Shown here: one piece after another, positions 22,601-37,600 of the stretch | How positions within the stretch are numbered: position 1 is the stretch's first letter | Layout: each line of letters opens with the position of its first letter | Origin: Sipunculus nudus | Taxonomy: Eukaryota; Annelida; Sipuncula; Golfingiida; Sipunculidae | NCBI GenBank assembly: GCA_026874595.1 | Contig: CM049316.1 | Coordinates: forward strand, 2,420,001 to 2,484,000 | Length of the DNA stretch: 64,000 bases | Direction of reading: 5' to 3' | Notes under the pieces: model-generated | The model's database searches: none | Told to the model about the DNA's origin: nothing | Seen by the model: only the letters and a program-made list of their open reading frames with translations | Position numbers and translations under genes: made by a program

Positions 22601-25600
22601 CAAAATGGGTGTCTGGAATTCCCCTTCCATGTTTACTCAATTTTACCTCAAGGACATTCGCCTGCAAGACTCCGGCCTTTATGCCATGGGTCCCGTGGTT
22701 GCCGCAGGCACTATCGTCAGCGTCTCCCGCACATCTTCCTCGACGTCTACTCACGTTCGGCCCGCTACCTGCCTGCAGACGTCGTCTTCTGATGTGGTTT
22801 CTACTACTTGCTGACCGTATTTTCTTCATCCTTGCGTTCCAGGTCAGTATCTCCCTCCCTATGGTTTATCTGTTTCTTCTCATTAATACAGAAAACGCTC
22901 ACATCGATGTTTACGTCATAAAACCCCCCATTCCCCTCCCCGTGAATGGTGGTTTTGTTAGTAAACGGATGTGAGCTTTTCTGTATTACAATCATCTGTC
23001 CCTCCCCCGATACTTCCTACTTCGCCCTCGAATAATGTGGCTCTACCAAAGCAAGGCATGACCTAGATACAGAGAATGAGGCGGAAGTGGGCGATGATAG
23101 GCCTACTCAGGGAAAATTTTGTAAGTGGAGCTTCTGGCGTGTGGATACTAACAGAGAATATTCTCATTAATACAGAAAAGCTCACATCCGTTTACTAACA
23201 AAACCACCATTCACGGGGAGGGTAATGGGGGGATCTGACTTTGATCATATATAATATACATATTTTTCTATACATTCGCTATGCATATGCCAGAAATGAT
23301 GTCAGTATTGTGTAATTGTTTTAAGTTTTAGGCCCAAACATAATGCACTTTGTTAAAAATCAAGAAATATATTTACTCTCTTAACATGAAAATTGCTGAA
23401 GGTAGACATTTTTTGCCAGGGATATAACATTATTTAATCAAGATTCAATTGTATTCCCAACATTAGTTCTGAATTTTTCAAATTTTATAAGTTTTTAGCA
23501 TAAATATAAAATCAGTACCTTAAATTTTGCCCAACTTTGGCCATGGCATGTTTTTTCCCTGTAAGCACTGTTGATTTAATTTTCATATCTTGCACATGTA
23601 AGGATTTTAGCTTCTAAATTCTGAAGTTATAAAAGACCAAATCACACCTTGGCTGTACTGAAGCCCCTCTTTTATGTCCCCACATTGACCTTTCAGGCCA
23701 ATTATGCATGCTTGAAGCGAGGCACTCTGCAGCCAGCCAGCTCTTGGGTGGCTTCAACTGGATCTAACTGTCCAACCCCCTCCACTAGTATTTGTTTAGG
23801 CCATAAACAAAACAATAAACTTTTTATTTAATTCTTGGTTTATGATAAGAACTTAAAAAAAATCAATGGAAAGGGAATTTATAGTTAATGAGTTACAGGG
23901 GGTTACCTTCCAATTACTGATCATTTATGGATCTTCCATGGATGGCCAAAATTGTATTTCAAATGACAGCATGCAGTCACCATTGGGTATTTTTCATTTC
24001 ATCCATAAAAATGAAAAATAAATATTTAAAATAAATTGTTGTTTACTATTAGGGATTATATGAAGCAAGATAATGATAGACAAGGATGCAGTTGATTATA
24101 TTAAATTAATCTAAATTTCCAGGTCTTTTTCAGGTGTTTAACTTGTTGGTTTTTATTTATTACAAAATTAAAATAATAAATAAATATGTCAAAAATTTAA
24201 AATATTACTCAGACAAATGCTCATTAAAGATTTTAATTTGTTTGACTTATGACTCATGGTTGTATCAGTTGTTACATGATAATTGCTAAATAATCAAAAT
24301 TTATATTGCTGGTCCTTTATTTCAGTTCATAAAATTAAACATTCCCAACTCCAGTTTGCTCCTGGTATGATATATTGGGTGTTTTGATCTTTGGATTTAT
24401 TTTAACACATGTATTAGTTTTATAGCTGAGAATACTTTTCTTTTTTTCCTGATACCAATTAGAAAAATATAAATATTCAAATTTTTCCTGTTAGTGCTGT
24501 GGATTTAATTTTCACAGCATGTACACATAAACATTTCATCTTTTAAAATCTGAAATTTGAAACCAATTGATTAAAAACTAGATTTTATTCAAGTTTCCAG
24601 GTACCATGTCTTCATTGTTTACATCAGATCAGTATAAAGATCAGTGTACTGGGCAGTTACATATAGTACAGGCATTTTACCCGAAATAAGTGGTCAACCT
24701 CACACAAATTGCAACAAAAGCAAACGCAACTGATTTTGAATTCTTAGTATGGCCTTAATGTAAGAAAAAAAGTCCTAAGCAATTGTGTGTGGGGAAAGTT
24801 TGAAAATCGTCAAATTTGCTCAGTAGAAAATACCTTTTATTTCACCATGTATACATCAGCGTTCAAACGGTGTTGTATGAATAATCTCTTGGTTATCGTC
24901 TTATAACTTCTTGCTTATTCTTGTTCAAGTAGTTTTGAAATAAAGTGTATTTCATGAACTATAAGACACTATGGTACAGATATAAAATCAGCAATCTGTG
25001 AATTAAAGGGACATCATGAGATGAGCAACACTATCTGAAAATGGCAACAATAACCAAAGATCTCCGGAAAACCTTATCAATCTCCAAAGTGTTGACATAC
25101 ATTACAATTTTTAGTTCAGCCGCTTATAAGTCATTTGAGCTATAGTCATGATCCATTGTCTGTCGTCCGTCCGTCCATCTGTCTGTCCGTTTGACTGGCA
25201 CGTTTTGGAACGATTAGACCGACAAATCCAAAATATGACATACAATTGGATGACCATAAATTCCCTTACTTCTCCTACCAAGCCCAAAATTGGGCTAATG
25301 CGACTTCGGTCCTTCGAGAATTTAAGGAGAAACCTGTTGTTACACTTCATGACTGCCTAAAATCAAAACCCCTCGTCTGTGTTTGTTCATATTTATAAAC
25401 ATTTATAAATTTCCGCTATATATTTCCTATGAACGGGCCAAAAATTAGGTCAATATTACATAATTTTTAAAAATTATGGACCAAAGCATTAATAAGATAC
25501 CTTATCAAAATATAAAGAAATATATAATTTTTAGTCTTAACATGGTAATTGCTATAGTTGGAGATTTTTTTCAAGTTAACAACTATTTAATCAAGATTTA

Positions 25601-28600
25601 ATTGTATGAAAGAAATTAGATCAACTTTTTGTAAATTCTTAAAATTATTAGCATGAGTGTATAATTAGTAACTTAAATTTTGCCAAACTTTGACCATAGC
25701 ACATTTTATTCTAGTAAGCACTGCTGATTTGATTTTCACTGCATATACACATAAGGATTTAATCGGTTAACATATGAAATTTGAAATCAAAGCTCACAAA
25801 CAAGGGGAGGTAAAATTTGACTTGGGGGGGGGGGGGGGGGGACTATATTGTATTCACTTGCATTGCCAAGATCCACTTGCATTGTCAGTAATTCCCCCCC
25901 CCCCCAGCTGTCGAAGGTGCACAGTTATTCTCAAATCACTCCCATTACCCCCACAGCAATATACATAAAGTGTAAGGGAATAATTGTTATTGCTTGAATT
26001 GTATTTCCAAAACTGAGACGCTGTTTTATCTCCAATGTAATCTACAAGATGCCATGTTGTGGTATTGTGGCTCTTAATTCCTTTTGAATAATTTCGAAAT
26101 AAGATTAAATCCATCAGTTTGCATAATGTGATGTTATATGAGCAAAATTAGCGATAAATGATGATGATATTTAGAATTTCGAATTGACTTATATATGTAT
26201 ATCCAAATATATATGATATTTCAAATGTATGAAAATTATAAACTTAAAAAAAATGATAAAATAAAAAGTGAGGAACTAATGCAAACATTTATTCATCAGT
26301 TTCCTGCCCAAGGAGAATGGGAAATAATGTGATCAGATTTGTTTGTCTACCTGTCTGTCTGTTGATTTATAAATATTCAGTAATTATGCATCTACTGTTT
26401 TTCCTGTACGAACTGTTGAATTAAGTTTCATATCCCATATGTAAATGCAGAGATGTTGAAACTCCCACTATTCAGCGCCTCAAAATCCCTGCCCCATCAT
26501 AAGTCCTTGCACCTGTGGACTGGGGACGTTAATTATAAGGCAACTGTATAAAATGGTATGAAAAAAAAAAGATTTGGGTTTAATTGAACAAACGTTCCAA
26601 CTACTGAGCTGTCAACAACTTATCAAAATGTCAACCAAAGATCATGGAAATGGTATAGATCTCATGTTTACAAATTGCTCACATGCTCCAGTTTCACCAT
26701 TAGAAAACACATGGTCAGATCACAAAGTATTATTTGCAACAATTTTCTTACTTATCAGTTCAGATCAATCATATCAACCGATATCTAGCTTATGCTACCT
26801 TTTCCGCTACCTTTATGCTACCTTTTTCCATAATCCAAATGTTGAAAATACCCGATCAGCAAACGCTTTGTTAGACTATTCCCGGACTTTCAGCTGGTTT
26901 TCTTGGAAAAAAACTAAGCCACCAAATTCAGTTTCTTCTCAAAAACATCATTCTACTGCAAACCCATTTTTTTTTAAAATTTGTAACTGAAAAGCAAAGC
27001 AAAATAAAACTAGAAATTTGGAATTGACAATTCAAAATTAATTATTTATAATATTCAAGATCCATGCACTCTGTTATCAAGCATATAACATGTGTATAAA
27101 TTTATCCCACAATAACAAAAAATGACTTCAGTGGATCAAAGTAACTGCACTCTGTTTTGCCTTTGTACTTTGTGACCTGTGCAGATTCATGTCCTTGTGT
27201 AAAATGTTTTACTTGTACTATATATTAGTTATGTATTACCGTTAAGAAACAGGTGGCCTTGCAGTTATGGTTGGTGCTACATGTATACATTTTGTATATC
27301 AATGCTATGCATTGTCAACTTACATGTGTTTACAATAATCTAAAGGAAATAAGATTTTACCTACAGAAATAACAAAACTTTAATTAAAAGGAAAAGAAAA
27401 ATGTAGTATGAATTTATTGAATGCTGGCTCATGACATGAAAAAAAGGCTTCCTACCTGATAATCAACCACAGTCGCCATAGCCAGGGTACACGCTATGTG
27501 ATTATTTTTGCATGTGCATCTGATGATGCTGCAGTTACTCTGACAGTTCCTTTAATAACCTCTTAGACGTTTCAAAAGCAGGCGACTCGTCATTTGACAT
27601 AAACCAGACCAATCGTGACTGTTTTAGTATACTTTCTAACAACCCCTACCTGGCAAGAACAATTCCGTTTTAACCCAGCATATCGGTCAAGCCCTCTTCA
27701 TGTTTGTTGAAAATCTAATTAGTACAATATCATTGCAACAGGTTAGGTGAGCGCTGCACATTACCAAATTAGGGTTACCTGCTCAATATAAATGCCAACT
27801 GAGTTGTGCTACAACCCCCACCCCTACCGCACCCCATGCTTCAGACCGTTTCCACATCGACCCCCACATATGAGTCTTGGGAATTTTTTAAATTAACAAA
27901 TAAAGACCAGAATTGGATTCTGCAACCCCCCCAAAAAACTGAAAATGCCGTATTACATGTTTATACCCTTTTGATTTAAAATTAAATTTGATGGATTCTA
28001 GGCCTTCTGGCGGCCATTTTGGATATTCCCAAATTTTACTACTTTCCCCCAGGAGAATATCTTAGGACTTTTTATATGTTCAAAAGGATACCTTCTGGGA
28101 TACAAAACAAATGAGATAGCTTTTGTTGCAATTTGTGTGAGGTCATGTTACAAAATGACTGTACTAATAACACCTTCAGGTCTGACCTACTGCCACTGTG
28201 AGTGTCTGGGTCAGGCTGGGTCAGGCAGTAATTACCAGAGAGCCTCTCTTTCTCTCTCTCTCTCTGGCAGTCTAGGTCTCTCTTTCTCTCTCTCCCTTCT
28301 CTGCTTTTTCTCTTTCTTTCTCCATCTTTCTTTCTCTCTTCTTTCTTTCTCCATCTTTCTTTCTCTCTTTCTCTCTCTCCCTCCATCCCATTCTGTTGAC
28401 AGGTACTATAAACTAGATACATTAGCTATAAATGTTGATGCAATTTAGAAATGTGAATCAACTGAAATATTCACGATCACATGAATGTTATACTGTAAAT
28501 TTATAGTAACATTCGGAAACTTGGATTAAAATTATGTAATGAAAAAAAGGAATAAATGCAAATATTGTTAATTTTTTCATGGCTCAGTAGAATGGGGAAA

Positions 28601-31600
28601 AAAATTATTTGCTTTGTTTCTCCATCTTTCTGTCTGTTTCAAATATTTAATGTTCATGAATAAACTTTTTTTTTATAAGCACTGTTGAATTAAATTTCAT
28701 ATCCTGTATGTATATGCAAGGGTGTTGTAATTCTCACCATCCCCTTCTTCATCCCACTGAGGCTTTGCTCCTTGGCACTGTGAACAATAGTTCTATGGCT
28801 ATAGCATAAAATTTAATAATTATAGAAAATATCTACAGAGAGACAGAGGCATTGTAACTCTGATCATAACACAACACCCCCCCCCCCCCCCATCAAGTCA
28901 ATACACCTGTGGAATGGGGACGTTATGGCAACTGTACACATATCATAAAATTGATAAAAAAAGATTTACCAAATAAATTGGATCTCATCAGACAAATGTG
29001 TAAACTGTTGAACTGTCAACAGCTTATCAAAAAGGTAACCAATGGAAAGGCATGGTCAGGTCTCAAATATTATTTGCAACATTTTCTTCAATCATATAAA
29101 CCAACAAGGGCAAGATTACCGCTTCCTCTCAAACATTATCTACATTTCATCATATTTTTAGAGAACCTGTGAGCTTATGCGATGGTGCGGCGTCGTGCGT
29201 CGTGTGGTGCATCGTGCGTCGTCTGTACGTTAACCATAGCTATCTCAAAAATGGCAGGAGCTAGCATCACCAAATTTTTTGCAAATATTCAGTCATCCAA
29301 AAAACAATATTGGATTTTTTTTTTTTTTCTAACTGCATTTTCTTAGATTTTAAAGGGAAAAAGCTAAAAAAACTTTAAAAATCTTCTTCTCTGAAACTGT
29401 CCAGCCAAATTGTCCAATATTTCACAGAAATGATCCCTGGAACAATCTTTCTCAAGTTTGTTCAAATGGTTCCAGTTCAGAGATTTTTGGCTGAGTTACA
29501 GGAGGTTGAACTTTGTTAACTGTGCAAAAAAGCATATTAAAATTTAAATCTCAGAAACGGCTGGAGCTATCATCACCAAATTTTATGCCAATGTTGGTCA
29601 CATGAGTCATATCTGAAATTGAGGTATTGGTGGAGCCACCTGCATCGGCCTTTTTTGTACGGGGTCATCAGTGCCCGTATCACACTGACAGCTACAAATA
29701 ACTTCCTCTCTGAAACGAAATGGCCAAATTGTTTAATATCGCACAGAAATGATTCTAGGGTAGTGCTTTCTGAAGTTTGTTCAAATGGTCTCAGTTCAGT
29801 GACTTTTGGCTAAGTTATTGGAAGCTGAATTTAGTCATATGCCATAACAGCCCATTTTAGCTAAGTGGCTACAAAAATTTTCTTCTCAAAAACCACTGGG
29901 CCAAATTCCTAAATCCCACACATTAATTATCCTGAGATGTTGTTAATTCAAGTGTGTTCAAATGGTCTCAGTTCAGTGACTTTTGGCTGAGTTATGGGGA
30001 GCTGAATTTAGTCATATGCCATAACAGCCCATTTTAGCTAAGTGGCTACAAAAATTTTCTTCTCAAAAACCACTGGGCCAAATTCCTAAATCCCACACAT
30101 TAATTATCCTGAGATGTTGTTAAATCAAGTTTGTTCAAATGGTCTCAGTTCAGTGACTTTTGGCTGAGTTATGGGGAGCTGAATTTAGTCATATGCCATA
30201 ACAGCCAATTTTAGCTAAGTGGATACAAAAATCTTCTTCTCAACAACCACTGGGCCAAATTCTTAAATCTCACACATTAATTATCCTGAGATGTTGATAA
30301 TTCAAGTTTGTTCAAATGGTCTCAGTTCAGTGACTTTTGGCTGAGTTATGGAAAGCTGAATTTAGTCATATGCCATAACAGCTCATGTAAGCTAAGTGGC
30401 TACAAAAATCTTCTTCTCAAAAACCACTGGGCCAAATTCTAAAATCTCATACATTAATTATCCTTAGATGTTGATAATTCAAGTTTGTTCAAATGGTTTT
30501 GATTCAATGATTTTTGGCTGAGTTATGGGAAGCTGAACCTTGCCATTTTGCTGTATTTTCCCATATGAGTTATAAACCTACAAAACGTTTTTTGACTGAT
30601 GATGATACTGAGGCCAGTTTGTTTAATATTTTGCAAGAATAATTCCCTGAATCATTCTTATAATAGTCTTTTATGGTTCCAAAAAATGAATTTGGCTGAA
30701 TTATAAAGATTGAATTTAGTCATTTTACCAAATATGTTAGCTGTGTGAAGCAGATACATCTAGCCTAGCACCAGTTTATCAGCATCCATTACATCATGAC
30801 ATTTAGATTTCAGGTTGTCTATGGAAAATATTGACAAGAATGTTTTTAAAAGCTTTTAAAAAATGTAGATTTATGATATTACATATCATCTGTACACTAA
30901 CTCATAATTTCTCAGGAATAGCAGGAGCTACCATCCCCAAATGTTATGCAATTATCTGTCACATATCAAATGTTGATATATTCATCTTATTTTTGCTATC
31001 TGCATTTACTTAGATTTTACAAGGAAAAAGCTGAAAAAAACTTGTAAAAGTCTACTTCTTGTAAACAGTCCAGCCAAATTGTCCAAATTTTACAGAAATG
31101 ATCCCAGAGGCGAGCCCTCTCAAGTTTGTTCAAATGGTTTGTGTTGGATAAATTTTAGCAGAGTTACATAACAGGCCAAGATTGTGTACGTTTCTTGAAT
31201 AGGTTGAGAAACTGCCAACTGTTTCAGATTTGGCAACAGATCAAGAGTCCATTCAGTGCAGCCAAATATAGGTCAACAGTTCAGTCAGTGCAGCCAAGCA
31301 CAAGGCATGTGATCACCTCATGGGCAGCATGTGATCATCTCATGGGTAGCATGTGATCACCTCATGAGTATCATGTGATCACCTCATGGGTGTCATGCCC
31401 CTCAGGGCTGCATGTGGAGCCAATCTGTGAGCTTATGCAATTGTGTGGCTACTATTTCAGATTTGGCAATAGGCAAAAGGTCAGCCTGGATTTATTTATA
31501 GCCTTGGCAGACTGCCAACTGTTTCAGATTATGCAACAGGTCAAGAGTTCACTTAGTGCAGCCAGGTACAGGTAAAAAATTCACTCAGTCTAGCCAGGTG

Positions 31601-34600
31601 CAGGTCAAGAGTTCACTCAGTGCAGTAGCCTGAGCCAGTAATTTGTCACAGTACACTCGGGGCAACAGCCTTTCTCACCTAAGCCTGGTCAGCCCCGTGC
31701 ATCAGACTCAAGGTAAGTTTGATGTATTGGCCTGATATTCTGACCTGTCTATGTGTTTTTATGGCTTTATCGTTCACAAGACAGGTGTCGCCATCTACAA
31801 TGACTTTTGCAAAGTGTATTTGCCTGCTTAATTCTACAGAAGAATTTGATATATCAGCCTGAAATTGGGCATATGTGTACATGTCAAATAGCTTTGTTGT
31901 ATACAAGACTGGTGGTGCCACCTACAATAATTTTTGTGTTGTGTGCACCCATGCCAGAATTTCAGCAGTGATGTTTGTGTATTGTTTCTTGTTCAAAATG
32001 TTTAGTACTTGCATTGTTCATATATATAAAAAGTAGTGGTTCAGCACTGAAGCGTTATACCTGGTGTATATCCATATGGACAGGTTCGCATTAGGCCTGT
32101 AGGCCTTGTTAAGATTTTAACCTTCCAGGTGGTTTGAGTACTGTTGACCATTTGTCCATAGGTACCTATGTACATGCCAGAAATTATGTCAATATTGTGT
32201 AATATATAGACGTGAGGGGCATCAAAATAATGCACCTTGTCAAGACCGATCTTGTCAAGATATTATGTCATACAGTCACAAATTCATAAATCCCCTCATC
32301 AGCATAGTTAATCATAACCTTGTATCTGTCAAATTGAACTCTTGCAGTTTTCCATACACTATAGATCCTTCAACAAATAGCCTTATCATCATTATACCAC
32401 TGCTTAGCATACTGTCATTGCATTCATATTTGCTCAAATAAATTGCTTTTTTCGACCCCTCCCAAATAAATAAAAAATAAACCACTATATTTTACTCCAT
32501 ATTAATCCATCAGTCAGGTTATTTCATATATCATTTACTCACATATTACATTATATTCCTTTATAAAAGCCCAACATGACCATGATATTCTAAGCTTTAT
32601 CTACTCAATATAGTATCACAATGGTGATACATTTATAGTCCAATCATGATCAGCTGAGTGCCATGACCCATGGGTCCCTTGTTTTTACTCAGTCACAGAT
32701 TTGTTCATTATAACAAATTGATCAGTGACATTTATTCATGACAGAGCACTTATTATTACTCTTGATTTTTGACGTTACATGTTTTAATTATTTTTAACAA
32801 AATACATAATTATAATATACACTATATATGTGTATGTATAATTAATATTATTCCATATATATGTATAGAGTTTATACTAAAAATGGCTTTCATACTATAT
32901 ATTATGTAAAAATCTCTGGTTTACACAAATAAAAATTTTCTGACACTTTTTTTGCTCACCTGCAAATTGCTCTTTTTCAAACGAGTCTCCATCAGTCACA
33001 ATGTTTAAAAGATTTTTTTATGCCCCCGCCACAAAGTGACCGTTTTACGGCTCCTAAACTTAGAAAATTTCATGAAAAATAGAAATATTCATGACAGATA
33101 CACATGTACAGACTTTTTTTCGCAATGCCTGCAGATATTGGCCTGTTTTTTGGTGTGTGAGCAGATATAGACCAGTTACAGATCGAGTTCGCGTTTCGTC
33201 TTTGTTGACCTACTTTTGACCGTTTTACGGCTCCTAAACTTAGAAAATTTCATGAAAAATAGAAATATTCATGACAGATAACCATGTACAGACTTTTTTT
33301 TTGCAATGCCTGCAGATATTGGCCTGATTTTTGGTGTGTGAGCAGATATAGACCAGTTACAGATAGAGTTCGCGTTTCGTCCCGGTTGACCTACTTTTGA
33401 CCGTTTTACGGCTCCTAAACTTAGAAAATTTCATGAATAATAGAAATATTCATGACAGATACACATGTACGGACTTTTTTTCGCAATGCCTGCAGATATT
33501 GGCCTGATTTTTGGTGTGTGAGCAGATATAGACCAGTTACAGATCGAGTTGGCGTTTCGTCTTTGTTGACCTACTTTTGACTGTTTTACGGCTCCTAAAC
33601 TTAGAAAATTTCATGAAAAATAGAAATATTCATGACAGATACACATGTACGGACTTTTTTTTTGCAATGCCTGCAGATATTGGCCTAATTTTTGGTGTGT
33701 GGGCAGATATAGACCAGTTACAGATCAAGTTCGCGTTTCGTCCTGGTTGACCTACTTTTGACCGTTTTACGGCTCCTGAACATAGAAAATTTCATGAAAA
33801 ATATGAAATTTCATGACAAATACACATGTATGTTTTTTTTTTTCTCAGTGCCTGCAGATATTGGACTGAATTTTGGTGTGTCGGCAGATATTGACCAGTT
33901 ACAGATGGAGTTCACGTTTTGTCCCAGTTGACCTATTTTTGACCGTTTGACGGTGCTCTAACATAGAAAATTTCATAAAAAAGGTGCACATGTATGGACT
34001 TTTTTTCGCAGTGCCTGCAGATATGGGCCTGATTTTTGGTGTGTAGGCAGATAATGACCAGTTACAGATCGAGTTCTTGTTTTGTCTCAGTTGACCTACT
34101 TTTGAACATATGAGACCTCCTGAACTTAAAAAATTTCCAAATTTTACAAATGTTTCTAATTTGCCCAAGGCGGGGGCATTCGTGTCGTTCCGACACATCT
34201 AGTTTGGGAAAAGGATGCTAATGAACCATTTTTTACTTATTTTAGTTGCATTCTTTTTTTCTTTTTTTTTATTAGTAAAACATGCCTGAGAGCCAATATT
34301 ACTATTCTTAAAAATATATTTACATAAAAACACCAATGAGACAATTTGTCTGACTGTAGTGTCCAGCATACATTATCAAAAAGCCTTCAGCAGCATGTAG
34401 GGGCACGCATGTATCTGTCACTTTGAGCTGGTTATGGTATACCTTGTGTGGCATATACTCTCATGGCCTGTGTCTCAAAAGCAGGGGAAGAATGTTGTCA
34501 GTTTCACTCTTTGTCTTTCTTTTTTTTTCTAACCATGTTTAACTTTTTCTACAACACGTAATCTTTTTTTGGTCATTAACTTTGGCAGGGCTATTGTTAG

Positions 34601-37600
34601 CTCAACTGATTAAAAGTCATCTGAGCTATAGTCGTGGTCCATTGTCCGTCGTCCGTCCGTCCGTCCAGATGTACTTCCGTAAGACTAGCATGTTTCGACA
34701 CCATTGGACCTACGAATCTGAAATTCGCCATACAGTTAGATGTTCCCAAAATCTCCTACCATGCCGAAAATTTGGTCAATAGGACTTCGTTCCTTCGAGA
34801 TATTAAGGAAAAACCTCAATTTTTTATTAGAAATCTATTTTCACACTTCAGGACTGGCTTATATCAAAACCACTCATCTGGTTTTCTTCATTTTTACCAT
34901 AAATATTCCTCTTCATAGTTCCTATGTACATGCCAGAAATTAAGTCAGTATTATTTAATTTAAAAAAGTTATGGGCCCAAACATAATGGACTTTGTAAAA
35001 AAAATCAGGAAAGATATTTGGTCACTTAAGACCAAAAGTGTTAAAGGTAGAGACTTTTTTTTCAGTAATACAACTTTAATTGATCAAAATTTAATTTTAT
35101 ACCAAAAATTAGATCAAAATATGTTAAATTTTTTTAAATATTGGCAAAAATATAAAATTGGTACCTTAAATTTTGCCCAAGTTTGACCATGGCACCTTTT
35201 TTTTCCTGTAAGTACTGTGGATTTAATTTTCACATCATGTTTTTTTAGCATATTGTCTGTAAACACCAAAAATTTTAAATCAGTTGATCAAAAACTGTAG
35301 ATTTTATTCAAGTTTTCAAGCACCATGTCACATCAAGTTTACATCAAGCTAGTGTTATGCAGTTTGCTAGAGCTCAGCTTTTCAGCTTCAGCTCTAAGTT
35401 CCTTAAATTTAGCATACAGTTAGATGTCTCCAAAATCCCCTACCATGCCAAGAATTTGATCACTAGGACTTAATTCCTTCGAAATATTAATGAAAACTTC
35501 ATTTTTCCATTAAAAACCCATTGTTACACTGTAAGACTGCCTAATATCAAAACCACTGATCTGATTTTGATCATATATAATATACATATTTTTCTATACA
35601 TTCACTATACACATGCCAGAAATGATGTCAATATTGCGTAATTGTTTTAAGTTATGGGCCCAAACATAATGCACTTTTTAAAAAATCAAGAAAGATATTT
35701 ACTCCCTTAACAAGAGGGTTGCTGAAGCTAGAGATTTTTTGTCAGGGATGTAACATTATTTAATCAAGATTCAATTGAATACCAAAAATTAGTTCTGAAT
35801 TTTTCAAATTTTAAAATTTATTAGTATAAATATAAAATTAGTACCTTAAATTTTGCCCTACTTTGACCATGGCACATTTGTTTCCTGAGAGCACTGTTGA
35901 TTTTATTTTCATTTCATGCACACATAAGGATTTCATCTTTGTAGTTTAGAAAGCTGAAAGAAATTGGCCAAATATTGCAGCTTTTATTAATGTTTTTATG
36001 AGGCCATGGCTTAATCCAGCCCCTCTTCAGTCACCTGTATGTTGACCTTGTTGACCTTTCATCAGATTATGCATGTTTGAGCGAAGCATACACTGGGGCA
36101 GCCAGGCAGCTAATGCCCACCCACAGTTGATCCAGGTGTCCAACCCAACTCATCTAGTAGATGTTTTGAAAAACAACATGACAATAAACAATAAATTAAT
36201 AATGTTGTATTGTTTTTTTTATAACAAATTAAAGAAAAAATAATAGAAAAGGAATTTGTTAGTTGATGAGTAACAGAAAATTAACTTGCAGTTACTGATG
36301 ATGTAAGAATCTTGTATGGATGGATAGAATGTCAATGTCAATGGTATTCCAAATAACACCATGCAGGCACCTATGGTATTTTTCAGTGAAATTTTTTTAA
36401 TGATAAAAAAATAAATCATATTATTCATTACAAAACATTAGGGATCATATGAAGGAAATTAATGATAGACAAAGATGTAGTTGATAATATTAATATAGAT
36501 TTCTACTGTGTCTAGTGTGTAGATTGATGTGAAAGTAGTCCAAAGTGAATATATTAGGCTAAAAAAAATAAAAGGTATGGTTCTCAGGCACCGCCCGCAT
36601 CAACTGTATCCCCCCGCATCAAACATTTTTATTTTGGTTTTCATCCTACAAGAAGATAAAATAATACAATTTTGATACGATTTCCTTTGTTATGTAGTGT
36701 TTTTACCTGTTTAGCAGAAAAAAAATCTGTTATTTTCAAGCTTTTCCCTGATCATCTGACATTTTAAACGAAACATGCAAAAAAAGGTCAAAAATAAAAT
36801 ACCGCCCGCCAGCATTGATTTATGAAAAAAAGTGCCTGAGAACCATACCTTTTTAATTTTTTGGCCTTACATTTATTTTTTTATATAAATAAAAGCCATA
36901 AAACCAGGTACTTATGATCATTATTTAAATTTGTGAATTTTGTATATTCTGGATTCTCAACATCTTTGTTTGGCTAAAACTGAATAAATACTAGACATGG
37001 TTCGAATGCTTTGCAAATGTATTTGAATACGAATATAAATATGTACTGCATTAAAAAATTTTATTGCATAAGAATGGGAATTTAGGTAAAAATGAAAGTA
37101 TTTGAATACCAGTGCAGATACTTTAAAAATGTATTCATGAATGCATTCATGAATATATTCTGTAATATTATTTCAATAATCATTTCAGTTATATTTTATT
37201 TTAAAAAATCATATGATTTTCTTATTTTTTTTAATAAAAATTAATTTGGCACAATATTTGTTATTAAATGTTAATAAATAGTCAAACTCTTTTATTATAT
37301 GTGCTGCTTATAAGTTATATGGCCAAGTCAAAATCTGTGTGACAATAGCACTCCATTTGTTGATAAAATAAATGAAATCAGTCCTTTTCCCTGTCTCCAA
37401 AGGTACTATCAAAATGATACATAAGCTAAACAATAACAGCTCATAATAAAGCTTATATTTATTACCACACAAAACAAGCATGTGTCCCTTTCCCAAATCA
37501 TATTTTTTATCATATATAACAGCTGAGCGCCGTGACCCATGGGTCCCTTGTTTTTATGAGTAATCACACAGTGCTGTGATATATTCATGTTCCTGTGTAG

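Larger units (their letters stand above)
17680..23232 (+). mobile_element. DIRS-type tyrosine-recombinase retrotransposon, structurally complete, coding-defective
   Basis: The element shows the DIRS plan: split inverted terminal repeats (17689-17857 and 23030-23195), then Gag-like frames, reverse transcriptase/RNase H, tyrosine recombinase, and an internal complementary region (22879-22988) that pairs with both outer ends. The outside flanks join as accactg|atctgac, which is exactly the uninterrupted sequence in W2 (35563 region) and W3 (62005 region). Insertion was therefore precise, without target duplication, as expected for recombinase-mediated integration. Base composition is GC-rich against AT-rich surroundings. 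Several coding lesions (see the separate frames) make it probably non-autonomous now. Confidence 0.93.
16731..24650 (+). repeat. Repeat W1, interrupted by a DIRS retrotransposon; right end uncertain
   Basis: It starts with the same AGCTCAGCTGACT...AGTCATCTGAGCT hairpin as family Y, then gtccgtcgtccgtccg, but its body differs from Y. The body matches W2 (34597-37551) up to 17679, is broken by the DIRS element, and resumes at 23233 with atctgactttgatcat. It then follows W2 to roughly 24100. A later stretch near 24480-24620 repeats an internal W module. The terminal CTTGT end was not found, so the right boundary is approximate. Confidence 0.65.

Noticed and set aside
28072-28448. Open frames of about 100 codons on both strands (Arg/Glu/Lys-rich and Ser/Leu-rich)
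   Set aside because: They arise from the CT-rich tract; there is no domain or splice context.
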